Assembly (NCBI RefSeq): GCF_026212465.1
Contig: NC_080048.1
Span: forward strand, 22,121,732-22,185,731
Origin: Amaranthus tricolor
Taxonomy: Eukaryota; Streptophyta; Magnoliopsida; Caryophyllales; Amaranthaceae
DNA: 64,000 nucleotides
Reading direction: 5' to 3'
The notes beneath the pieces are model-generated. The model did not search any database and was not told the origin of the DNA. It saw only the letters and a program-made list of their open reading frames with translations. Made by a program: the position numbers and the translations under genes. Shown here in pieces: positions 1-11,561 of this stretch. Position 1 is the first letter of the stretch. Each line of letters opens with the position of its first letter.

Positions 1-2540
1 GTATGTGATAAAAATTTCAAATCCATATGTCTTTGTTTGGTAATTATTTTATATTTTACCATTTTACAATTTACCGTTAAACAATTTAACGATTATTCAA
101 AAATAATAAAAAAATTCATAACTAAATATATTCTGGCCAAATCTTGTTGAAGACATTATAATATGTATTTATTAATTATTTTTAATGATGAAGAGTTCAT
201 CTAATACCATGTTTTATAATAAGAGTATTTAACACCTTAAAATCCATTACAATATCAATTTAACGTATAATCTCAACAAAAAGTATCCAAAATATTTTCT
301 TAACATATAGCTACTGGAAATTGCTTTTAAAATGAATTTCAAATATTTTCAAATTCATATAATCATTTCCATCACAATAACTTTGACAAAGTAGTGTTAA
401 ACATGCCTTTAAACATACAATAATTTATAAAATCAACATGCATGATGCCCACAATAATAATACATGTAATAAATTATTTCATACTCAAATTTATCATTTT
501 AACATCATTTTTCAAGATTTAAGAACTTCTCTTTGGAAATTTTATTTTTTTTTAAAAAAAAAATTTTATACACAAACTTTCCCAACTTGTTCTTAAATCC
601 TTTAAAAATCACCCCATGTGACATACCTCGACTCCAAGCCTATATAATTATTCCGTAAGCTCCTACGCGTTCTTAGAAGCGGTTCAAACTTCGGGTCCTT
701 GCCCTTCAAGTCTCAACTCCAACTCTTCAACTAAACATATTGCATTCATCCAAAAATCAATAACAATTTTGGATTTCTAACATGCACTTAACTTTTCCAA
801 GTTTGAGTTGTTAGACTAATACTTGTGATGATTTTAATATATTTGGAGTATACTTATTATGTTGAGCAACATACTTAGTAAAGTCCCATAATTTTACTTG
901 AATCCTTTAAGTAACAAAATTTATATGTTTGTGGAAATACATCTTCTTACTTTCTATTATGGCCGATTTTTATAGATTTATAAGTGATGATTTTCTTAGT
1001 TTAGAGATAAAATACTCATTTTATACTGATCTTAGTTTATAAAAAGATTCATGTAAAAAAATATGTTTTACATGAACAAGTTTTAACAAAAACTAGTGGA
1101 ATAAAGAAATGAACATAACTTACTCTATACTTGGTGGATTTCTTCAAGTTTGGTGTCTATGGAAAGCTCTTAAGATGAAGATTATTTTTATGGGAGATTT
1201 GATTTTATAAACATAAATTTTCAGAAGTTTTATATGGGCTTTTGAAGAAGATTTGATGAGAAAAGAAGGTGTTTTTGCTAGGAATTGTAAGATTGAACTT
1301 CAACTATGCTTATGGATGAAATAAGGAGTAAGATGAAGAATGAAAGAAGATTGATGGAGCTGAAAATATGGACAACAAATATGTCTTGATTTATTATGTT
1401 TGCATGCTTGTTATGATGGTTTTTTTGGGCAAGAACAATAGGGGCTTTGGGTAGAGAGTTTGGTGGAGTGTGCAAGTGAGTTTTGGAGCTAAAAGAGGGC
1501 TAGTATGGCAGCTAGGGGCTGCTGTTTTGGGGCTGATTTGAGGTGATTTATATCCTCAATTTGGTCTAATATGGTGTAAGAAAGGTTTATCTAAGATAGT
1601 TTAAGGTTTGGGTAAAAATTGTTGTAGGTCTTAGGCCTGTGGGTAGCAAGTTATGTGACTTGTACTTCATGTTTAAAAATCACTTGTATATGTGTGAAAT
1701 ATTTAATTTACTCCCATCATGGTTATATAATATGCTTGGGTAATAATTAAAATTTTCTCGAACTGTTATGGGTAGTTGCTCAACTTTAAGTTTTACCTCC
1801 AAAGTTATGTTACTTGTTACGATTCATAATCACGTTACGAATTAACAAGTTTCTAATCATTGTAGAGAATTTTCAAATTACTACCATCACTAATTAAATT
1901 ATAATTAGTAACGAACAAATATATATGAATAATTAGCCGCTAAAAACGACTAATGAAATCTCCTAATAATACGACTGTTTCAAATTATGTATTAAAGCAT
2001 GATGTAATACGTAAAATTATATTTTAAGGATTTAAGTTTTTTTTTTTGAAAATACTGTTTTGTTTTATTTTCTTGTCGCAATAATTTAACATAAAAAAAT
2101 GAATCCGTTATATTGCATAAATCCTTTTACATATTACTTACTGAAATGCGCATATTTGTATACTTGTATTATGCTGGCAAGTTTTTATACACGGCTTATT
2201 AGCTAACCGATTCCCATCGACTGTTCCCTTATAATGGGAGCAGATGCTGTAGATGACTTTACATGAGGTTATTAAGAGGCTATTGTATTATTTATGTGAC
2301 ATTAGGATATAATATGTATGTAATTTATAAAATCGGTATGTAATAACGATAATTATGTATTAAAGCAAGATGTAATATGTAAAATTATATTATAATGATT
2401 TAAGTTCTATTTGTTTTTTTTTTTTTAAATACTGTTTTCTTTTATTTCTTTTCCACAATAATCAATGCTCGAAAGACTTCCACTTTAGCATTACTTACTA
2501 TTATATTATATTAAACCTATATTTAGAAAAGAACGGTCCA
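1..2540. other. AT-rich non-coding flank left of the satellite array
   Basis: No coding region is recognisable on either strand. A short open frame on the minus strand at 1278-1475 matches no family I know and looks like chance. Positions about 620-730 are less AT-rich than the surroundings and contain GTGACATACCTCGACTCC. That faintly recalls internal parts of plant Ty3/Gypsy LTRs, but I found no LTR ends or target duplication, so I do not call an element. A direct duplication near the right end is listed separately. The satellite begins abruptly near 2541. Confidence 0.6.
1984..2462 (+). repeat. Diverged direct duplication, about 100 bp, spaced 368 bp
   Basis: A segment starting ATTATGTATTAAAGCA at 1984 and running to about 2080 recurs from 2352 to about 2462. 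Both copies continue through GATGTAATA, GTAAAATTATATT and a T-rich run, then a block containing ATACTGTTTT and TTTTATTT and an ACAATAAT-like end. Several substitutions and length changes in the T run separate them. This is probably a local segmental duplication or relic of an unidentified repeat. Confidence 0.55.
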
Positions 2541-4979
2541 TTACAACAATAGTTATATTGGTGAAATTACATGCTTAGTTGCGTTTTTAAGGGTTTTTTA
2601 GCGTTTTTGGCATTTTCTAGCATAAAGGAGTTCAAACTTGGTTTGTTTGGCATTAAACTTGGCATACAACACTATTTGGTACATATTATTGATTTGAAAT
2701 GATACACAACACAATATGGTATATATTATTGTGTTGATTTGCTAGAATCGAAAACAATAGTCATGTGCTTGAAATTACGTGCTTAGTTGCATTTTTAAGG
2801 TTTTTTAAGCGTTTTTGGCGATTTCTCGCCAAAAGTAGTTCAAACTTGGTTTGTTGGTCTTGAAACTCGGGTCACAGAACTATTTGGTATATCTATTTTT
2901 GTGTTGACATGTTTGGAATAGAAAATGGACATATGCTTGAAATACGTGTTTGGTTGCGTTTTTAAGGTTTTTTAATCGTTTTTGGCACATTCTCACATAA
3001 TGTAGTTCCAAACTTGGTGTTATTGGCATGAAAGTTGGCACACAACACAATTTGGTATATATTATTATGTTTAAATGCTAGAATGGAAAAAAATAGTCAT
3101 ATGCTTGAAATTACGTGCTTAGTTGCGTTTTTAAGGTTTTTTAAGCATTTTTGGCCCTTTCTAGCATAAAGTAGTTCAAACTTCGTTTATTTGGCATTAA
3201 ACTTGGTACACAACACAATATAGTATATATTATTGTGTTGAATTGCTAGAATCGAAAACAATAGGCATTTGCTTGCAATTACGTGCTTAGTTGCATTTTA
3301 AAGGTTCTCTAATCGTTTTTGCCACTTTCTCGCATAAAATAGTTCAAACATGGTGTTTTTGGCATGAAATTAGGCACACAACACTATTTCGTATATATTA
3401 TTGTGTTAATATGCTATAATCGAAAACAATAGTCATATGCTTGAAACTACATGGTTAGTAGCGTTTTTAAGGTTTTTTAAGCGTTTTTGGCACTTTCTCG
3501 CATAAAGTAGATCAAACTTGGTTTGTTTGGCATGAAACTTAGCACACAACACTATTTGGTATATATTATTGTGTTGAAATGGTTAGAATCGAAAACAATT
3601 GTCATATGCTTAAAATTACGTGCTTAGTTGCGGTGTTAAGGTTTTTTAAACGTTTTTGGCATTTTCGCGCATAAAGTAGTTAAAACTTTGTTTGTTTGGC
3701 ATGAAATTTGACACGCAACATTATTTGGTATGTATAGTATTGTGTTGAAATGGTTAGAATAGAAAACAATTGTTATATGCTTGAAATTAAGTGCTTAGTT
3801 GCTTTTTTAAGCCTTTTTAAGGTTATTTGTACTTTATTGCATAAAGTAGTTCAACTTGGTTTTGTTTGGCATTAAACTTTCCACACAACACTATTTGGTA
3901 TATATTATTGTGTTGAATTGCTAGAATCAAAAACAATAGTCATGTGCTTTAAATTACGAGCTTAGTTACGTTTTTAAGGTTTTTTAAGCGTTTTTGGCAC
4001 TTTATCGCATAAAGTAGTTCAAACATGGTTTTTTGCTCATGAAACTTGGCACAGAACACTATTTTGTATATATAGTATTGTGTTGAAATGGTTATAATAA
4101 AAACAGTTATATGCTTGAATTACGTGATTGGTAGCGTTTTTAAAGTTTCTTAATTATTTTTGGCACATTCTCGCAAAAAGTAGTTGGAACTTGGTGTTTT
4201 CGGCATGAAACTTGGCACACAATATTACTTGTATATATTATTGTGTTGAATTGTTGGAATCAAAACCAATAGTCATATGCTTGAAATTACGTGCGTAGTT
4301 GCGTTTTTATGGTTTTTTAAGCTTTTTTGGCAATTTCACGGATAAAGTAGTTCAAATTTGGTTTGTTTGGCTATAAACTTGGCACACAACTCGATTTGGT
4401 ATATATTATTGTGTTGAAATGGTTAGAATTGAAAACAAAAGTCATATGCTTGAAATCACGTGTTTAGTTGCGATTTTAAGGTTTTTAGTCATTTTTGACA
4501 CTTTCTCGCATAAAGTAGTTAAAACTTGGTTTGTTTGGCATGAAACTCGGCACACAACACTATTTGGTATGTATAGTATTCAGTTGAAATGTTTAGAATA
4601 GAAAACAGTAGTCATATGCTTGAAATTGCGTGCTTAGTTGCGTTTTTAAGGTTTTTTAATCGTAGTTGGCACTTTGTCGCATAAAGTAGTTCAAACTTGG
4701 TGTTTTTTGCAAGAAAGTTGGCACAAAACACTACTTGGTATATATTATTATGTTGAATTGCTAGAATCGAAAACAATAGTCATGTGCTCTGAATTACGTG
4801 CTTAGTTGCATTTTTAAGGTTTATTTATCATTACTTTTTTTGTTTGGCAAGAAACTCGGCACACAAGACTACTTGGTATATATAGTATTGTTTTGAAATG
4901 GTTAGAATAGAAAACAATTTTCATATGCTTGAAATTACGTACTTAGTTGCGTTTTTAAGGTTCCTTTAACCAGTTTTTG

Positions 4980-5658
4980 CACTTTCTCGCATAAAGTAAT
5001 TCAAACATGGTTTCCTTGGCATCAAACTTGGTACGCAACACTATATGGTCTATATTATTGTGTTGAATTTCTAGAATCGAAAACAATAGCCATGTGCTTG
5101 AAATTACGTGCTTAGTTGCCTTTTGAAGGTTTTTTTTAATTTTTTTTTCACATTCTCGCATAAAGTAGTTCAAACTTGGTTTGTTTGGCATGAAACTCAG
5201 CTAACAACACAATTTTGTGTATATAGTATTGTGTTGATATGGTTAGAATAGATAACAATAGTCTCATGCTTGAAATTACGTGCTTAGTTACGTTTTTAAG
5301 GTTCTCTTAAGCGTTTTTTGCACTTTCTCGCATAAAGAAATTCAAACATGGTTTTTTTGGCATTAAACTATGTACACAACACTATATGGTCTATATTATT
5401 GTGTTGAATTGCTAAAGTCGAAACAATAGCCATGTGCTTGAAATTACGTGCTTAGTTGCGTTTTTAAGGTTTTTTTTAACTTTTTTTGCACATTGTCGCA
5501 TAAAGTAGTTCAAACTTGGTTTGTTTGGCATGAAACTCAGCTAACAACACAATTTGGTGTATATAGTATTGTTTGATATGGTTAGAATAGATAACAATAG
5601 TCTCATGCTTGAAATTACGTGATTAGTAGCGTTTTTAAGGTTTTTTAAGCGTTTTTGG
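4980..5658 (+). repeat. Tandem dimer duplication in the satellite
   Basis: Two adjacent two-monomer blocks, about 4980-5320 and 5321-5658, share private variants: ATATGGTCTATATTATTG, AATAGCCATGTGCTTG, CTCAGCTAACAACACAA and AACAATAGTCTCATGCTTG. The period is about 340 bp. The blocks resemble each other more than either resembles neighbouring monomers, which points to a local unequal exchange two monomers out of register. Confidence 0.75.
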
Positions 5659-6179
5659 CAATTTCTCTCATAAAGTAGTTCAAGCTTGGTTTTGTTTGGC
5701 ATGAAACTCGGAACACAAAACTAGTTGGTTTATATAGTACTGTGTAGAAATGGATATAATTAAAAACAATAGTAATGTGCTTGGAATTACGTGATTTCTT
5801 GTATTTTTAAGGTTTTTTAAGCGTTTTTTGGCACTTTCTCCCATATAGTAGTTCAAACTTGATTCGTTTGGCATGACACTTGGTAGAAAACACTATTTGG
5901 TATATATTATTGTGTTTAAATTGTTAGAATCGAAAACAATAGTCATATGCCTAAAGTTACGTGCTAAGTTCCATTTAAAGGTTATTTATGTTTTTTTGGA
6001 ACTTTCTCGCACAAAGTTTCTTTGTTCACCATAAAACTCGCTACACAAAACTATTCTGTATATATTATTTCGTTGGAATAGGTAAAACAAAAAAAAAATA
6101 GTCATATGCTTGAAATTACGTGCTAAGTTGCGTTTTTAAGGTTTTCTAAGCAGTTTTTGCACTTTCTCTCATAAAGTAG

Positions 6180-9100
6180 TTCAAACTTGGTTTGTTGGTC
6201 ATGAAATTCAGCACACAACACTATTTGGTATATATAGTAACGTGTTGAAATGGTAAGAATAAAAACAGTCATATGGTTTAAATTATGTGCTTGGTTGCGT
6301 TTTTAAGGTTTTTTAATCATTTTTGGCATGTTCTCGCATAAAGTAGTTCAAACATGGTGTTTTTGGCATGAAACTTAGCATACAACACATTTCTTGGTAT
6401 GTATTATTGTGTTGAATTGCTAGAATAAAAAAAATAGTCATATGCTTGAAATTACGTGCTTAGTTGCGTTTTAAAGGTTTTTTTAAGTGTTTTTGGCACT
6501 TTCTCACATCATGAAACTCCACACACAAGACTATTTTGTATATATAGTATTCTGTTGAAATGGTTAGAATAGAAAACATTAGTCATATGCTTAAAATTAG
6601 GCGCTAAGTTCCTTTCAAAGGTTGTTTAAGCTCTTTTGTCACTTTGTTGCATAAAGTAGTTCACACATGGTTTGTTTGGCGTGAAACTTGGCACACAACA
6701 CTTTTTAGTATATATTATTGTGTTGAATATGTTAGAATCGAAAACAATAGTCATATGCTGGAAATTACGCGCTAAGTTGTGTGTATAAGTTTTAATAAGC
6801 ATTTTTAGCACTTTCTAGCATAAAGTAGTTCAAACTAGGATTATTGGGCATGAAACTCGACACACAACACTATTTGGTATATATAGTATTGTGTTGAAAT
6901 GGTCAGAATAGAAATAAAGTCATATGCTTGAATTTACATGCTTAGTTGCGTTTTTAAGGTTTTTTTAAACGTTTTTGGCACTTTCCCGCATAAAGTAGTT
7001 CAATCTTGGTTTGGTTTGCATCAGACTCGGCATACAACACAATTTGGTGTATATAGTATTGTGTTTAAATGGTTAGAATAGAAAACAATACTCATATGCT
7101 TGAAATTACTTGCTTATAACGTTTTAAAGGTTTTTTTCAGCATTTTTGGCACTTTCTCGCATAAAGTAGTTCAAACTTGGTTTGTTTGGCATGAAACTCG
7201 GCACACAAAACTATTTGGTATATATAGGATTGCATAAAAATGGATGAAATAGAAAAAAATAGTCATAGGCTTGTAATTACGTGCTTAGTTGCGTTCTTAA
7301 GGTGTTTTAAGCGTTTTTGGAACTTTCTCCCACAAAGTAGTTCAAACTTGGTTTGTTTGGCATGACAGTTGGTAGAAAATACTATTTGGTATATCTTATT
7401 GTGTGGAAATGGTTAGAATTTAAAATAATGGTCATATGCGTAAAATTACGCGCTAAGTTGCATTTTTAATGTTTTTTAAGCGTTTGGGGCACTTTGTCGC
7501 ATAAATTAGTTTAAACATGGTTTGTTTGGCATGAAACTCGGCACACAATACTATTTTGTATATATAGTATTGTGTTGAAATGGTTAGAATATAAAACAAT
7601 AGTCATATGCTTAAAATTACGTGCTTAGTTGCATTTTAAAGGTTTTTTTTAGCATTTTTGGAACTTTCTCGCATAAAGTAGTTCAAACGAAGTTTGTTTG
7701 GCATGAAACTTGACACACAAAACTAGTTGGTATATATAGTATTGTGTAGAAATGGATGAAATAGAAAACACTCGGCATACAACACTATTTGGTTTATATT
7801 GTTTTGTAAAAATGGTTAGAATTAAAAACAATATTAATATGCTTGAAATTCCGCGCTAAGTTGCGTTTTTAATGTTTTTGAAGGTTTTTTAGAATCGAAA
7901 ACTAGGTTAGTGTGGCATGAAACTTGCCAGACAACACTGTTTGGGATACAATATTGTGTTGAAATGGTTAGAATTTAATACAAAAGTCATCTGCTTGATA
8001 TTACGTGCTAAGTTTCATTTTTAAGGTTTTTTGAGCGTTTTTTTCACTTTCTGGCATAAAGTAGTTCAAACTAGGTTTGTTGGTCATGTAATTCAGCATA
8101 CAACACTATTTTTAGTATATATAGTAATATGTTGAAATGGTTAAAATAAAAACAGTCATATGGTTTAAATTATGTGCTTGGTTGCGTTTTTAAAGTTTTT
8201 TTTTATCGTTTTTGGCACGTTCTCGCATAAAGTAGTTCAAACATAGTGTTTTTGGCATGAAACTTAGCACACAACGCATTTCTTGGTATATATTTTTGTG
8301 TTGAATTGCTAGAATAAAAAAATAGTCATATGCTTGAAATTATGTGATTAGTTGCATTTTTAAGGTTTTTTAAGCGTTTTTTTTTGCCCTTTTTCACATC
8401 ATGAAACTCGAAACACAAGACTATTTGGTGTGTATAGTAGTGTTGAAATGGTTAGAACAGAAAACAATAGTCATATGCTTAAAATTACATGCTAAGTTCC
8501 TTTTAAATGTTTTTTAAGCTGTTTTGGCACTTTATTGCATAAAGTAGTTCACACATGGTTTGTTTGGCATGAAACTTGGCAAAAAACACTTTTTAGAATA
8601 TTATATTGTGTTGAATTTTTTAGAATCAAAAATAATTGTCATATGCTTTAAATTACGTGCTAAGTTGTGTTTATATGTTTTTTTAAGTGTTTTTTGCACT
8701 TTCTCGCATAAAGTAGTTCGAACTAAAATTATTGGGCATGAAACTCGACACACAACACTATTTGGTATATATAGTATTGTGTTGAAATGGTCAAAATAGA
8801 AAATAATAGCCATATGCTTGAAATTACATGCTTAGTTGCGTTTATAAGGTTTTTTAAGAGTTTTTTGGCACTTTCTTGCATAAAGTAGTTCACACTTGGT
8901 TTTGTTTGCATCAAACTCGGCATACAACACAATTTGTTGTATATAGTATTGTATTGAAATGGTTAGAATAGAAAACAATACTCATATGGTTGAAATTACG
9001 TGTTTAGTTACGTTTTTAAGGTTTTTTTTAGGATTTTTGGCACTTTCTCGCATAAAGTAGTTCAAACTTGGTTTGTTTGGCATGAAACTCGGCACGCAAA

Positions 9101-9245
9101 ACTAGTCGGTATATATAGTATTGTGTAGAAATGGATAAATTGAAAAAAAGTCATATGCTTTTAATTACGTGCTAAGTTGCATTTTAAAGGTTTTTAAAGC
9201 GTTTTTGGCACTTTCTCCCACAAAGTAGTTCAAACTTAGTTTGTT
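6180..9245 (+). repeat. Diverged 11-monomer higher-order repeat (period about 1.88 kb)
   Basis: The monomer series from about 6180 recurs from about 8060. Matched pairs of variant monomers include the GTTTGTTGGTCATG type near 6195 and 8075, the GTTCACACATGGTTTG type near 6660 and 8550, the ATTATTGGGCATGAAACTCG type near 6840 and 8727, and the TTTGCATCA type near 7017 and 8905. The offsets are about 1880-1890 bp, or 11 monomers. The second copy is cut by the Copia insertion at 9251. Many substitutions separate the copies, so this is an old higher-order unit. Confidence 0.7.
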
Positions 9246-9250
9246 GGTCA

Positions 9251-9457
9251 TGAATTCGGGAATGATTGAGTTTTCTGTGTTCTCAATTCACTGCTTCCAT
9301 TCATTCATAGCTATCTTATTATACAAGAATTGTTTCCTAGATTAGAATATACAGAATATTCTAATTCTTAAATATACATCAGAAATATATCAAAAGATAT
9401 ATGGAGAATAATAGGTTGCCAATATTTGAATATTCTGATAATCTCAATATTCTAACA
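9251..9457 (-). repeat. 3' LTR of the Copia element
   Basis: 207 bp, one base difference per about 100 bp from the other LTR. On the element strand it starts TGTTAG and ends ATTCA. The reading frame of the polyprotein, if it passed the premature stop, would end at a TAG just inside this LTR (9452-9454). Confidence 0.96.
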
Positions 9458-9466
9458 CTCCCCCTC
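9458..9466 (-). other. Polypurine tract of the Copia element
   Basis: On the minus strand GAGGGGGAG lies directly against the 3' LTR, the expected place and composition for the plus-strand DNA primer in reverse transcription. Confidence 0.9.
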
Positions 9467-9556
9467 AAGTTGGGTCGTAGGGTCACCAACACCCAACTTG
9501 CGTAGAACATTTTCAAAGAACTGGGCTGCTACTGCTTTCGTGAGGATATCTGCTAA

Positions 9557-11530
9557 CTAATCTTCTGAGCGAACATAGGGCAATCTGATAATCTCATCTT
9601 CCAACTTTTCTTTTATGAAATGTCTGTCAACCTCGACATGCTTCGTGCGATCATGTTGTACCGGATTCTCTGAGATATTAATGGCTGCCTGATTATCACA
9701 ATATAACACACAACTCTTCATTGGCATAAAATCAAGCTCAGTAAGGACTTTCCTCAGCCATAAGACTTCAGTAATTCCTTTGGCAACTCCCCGAAATTCA
9801 GCCTCAGCACTCGATAGGGCAACGACCTTTTGTTTCTTACTCCTCCAAGTCACAAGATTTCCTCCTACTAAAGTGAAATATCCTGATGTCGATTTCCTAT
9901 CATCTCTATCACCTGCCCAATCTGCATCGGTATAGGCAACTAGATCAAGGTGACCATTCTTCTGATATAGAACCCCTCGTCCTGGAGTGCCTTTCAAATA
10001 TCTCAAGATTCTTATCACTGCCTCCATATGCTGTATCTGAGGTCGATGCATGAATCGACTTACAACTCCAACTGCGTAAGCAATGTCAGGCCTTGTATGA
10101 GCTAGGTATATCAACTTCCCCACCAGTTTTTGATACTGCGCACAGTTTGTTGGTTCCCCATCTTCAAGAATTTGTAACCCATGATTGATCATTATTGGTG
10201 TCTCAATGGGCTTACAATCTAACATACCGGCTTCAGCTAGTAGATCCAGCACATACTTCCTTTGAGATATAAAGATGCCCCTGTTAGACCTTAGGACTTC
10301 AATTCCCAAAAAATACTTGAGCCTTCCTAGATCTTTCATTTCGAATTCCTGGAACAACTTGTCTTTTAGAACTTTGATTTCGTCTCTGTCGTCCCCTGTA
10401 ATGATCATGTCATCTACATAGATGATAAGGCAAGTTATCTTGCTTCCGTTCTTCTTCAGAAAGAGTGTATGATCGACATTACTCTGTTTATACCCAAACT
10501 TCTTCATTGCTGAAGTGAATCTGCCAAACCAAGCTCGGGGTGATTGTTTTAACCCATATAAAGCTTTCCGTAATCTGCAGCCTTCATTTCTCCCAAAATC
10601 TCCTGAGAAACCTGGAGGAACATGCATATAAACTTCTTCCTTTAGTTCTCCATGAAGGAAGGCATTTTTGACATCGAATTGATGGAGAGGCCAATCAAGA
10701 TTTGCTGCTATGGAGAATAGAACCCTTATAGTATCCAACTTAGCAACTGGAGAGAATGTTTCTGAATAATCGACTCCATAGGTCTGTGTATACCCTTTTG
10801 CCACAAGTCTAGCTTTGCACCGTTCAATGGATCCATCTGTTTTATGCTTCACTGTGTACACCCATTTACATCCCACTATTTTTTTCTCCTTTGGTAAGAT
10901 GCATTTCTCCCACGTTTCATTCTTCCGTAGAGCATCAATCTCTTCTTCCATAGCCTTTCTCCATTTATCATCTCTCATAGCTGTATCAACATTCTGTGGG
11001 AGTTTGGTAGCATAGAGAGCAACATTGAATGCTAAAGCACTCTGTGACATGTTTCCCTCCGTGGTCGGCTCAATCGGATATCTCGATCTTTTGGCCTCAT
11101 AATCTGGATCATACCTTTTTGGAGGTATTCCTCGAGTGGAGCGAGGTGGAAGCATGTACCCCTGAGGTTCACCTGTCTGCTCTTGCCCTGTTTCCACAGT
11201 TTCACTAGTAATAGCAACAATATCAGCATCACATATCTTATCTTGCTCAAGCGAAGAACTAACCTGATGTTCAGACATAACTGGATGTGGTATGGGGTGC
11301 ACAACTTGGGGAGACAGTTCGGTAGCGTTGCCTAATTGCTCTTGTGGGTCTGGGTTTAGCATCCATGGACCGGTTAACCATCTGAGATCGTCACTTTGCA
11401 TCTCCCCCTGACATCGAGGATGGGTGTAGTAGTATTCGGATTCAGAGAAATCACAATCCATCGTAGTGTACATGCGTTGATTTTTTGGATCATAACACCT
11501 ATACCCCTTCTGGTTTCTTCCATAGCCCAA
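9557..11530 (-). pseudogene. Copia pol, C-terminal part: reverse transcriptase and RNase H (broken)
   Basis: This open frame of 657 codons is the second half of the element's polyprotein, in a different frame from the first half (11562-13916). Its first codon is TTG rather than ATG, and the frame stays open upstream to the G/C homopolymer at 11616-11621, so it is a frameshifted continuation and not a separate gene. Counting from 11530, the N-terminal 180 residues are integrase C-terminal and linker sequence. The Copia-type reverse transcriptase follows, with FDVKNAFLHG (catalytic Asp 286) and YVDD (371-374). RNase H follows with YTDADWAGD (Asp 535), SSAEAEF (Glu 576) and CDNQAA (Asp 612). Reverse transcriptase copies the element RNA and RNase H removes it, in virus-like particles. 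A stop (TAG, 9557-9559) falls where relatives normally have a Gln codon, and the same frame stays open about 34 more codons to the LTR. Confidence 0.93.
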
Positions 11531-11561
11531 AAAAACACATTTAATTGCCCTTGGTTCTAGT

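Larger units (their letters stand above)
2541..9250 (+). repeat. Satellite array, segment 1 (about 169-bp monomers)
   Basis: Tandem monomers of about 169 bp (range about 147-171), head to tail. Recurrent anchors in order are TCATATGCTTGAAATTACG, GTGCTTAGTTGCG, a GGTTTTTTAAGCG block, CTTTCTCGCATAAAGTAG, GGTTTGTTTGGCATGAAAC, CACACAACACTATTTGG and ATTGTGTTGAAATGG. Monomers differ from each other at many positions, including small deletions. The first recognisable monomer part is near 2541, and the segment ends at the 5-bp target site GGTCA (9246-9250) of the inserted Copia element. At about 6.7 kb it holds about 40 monomers. Short open frames inside it are not genes. Confidence 0.95.

Noticed and set aside
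1278..1475. Minus-strand open frame of 65 codons with a hydrophobic stretch
   Set aside because: Short, no family resemblance, in AT-rich DNA where a Leu/Ile/Ser-rich frame arises easily by chance.
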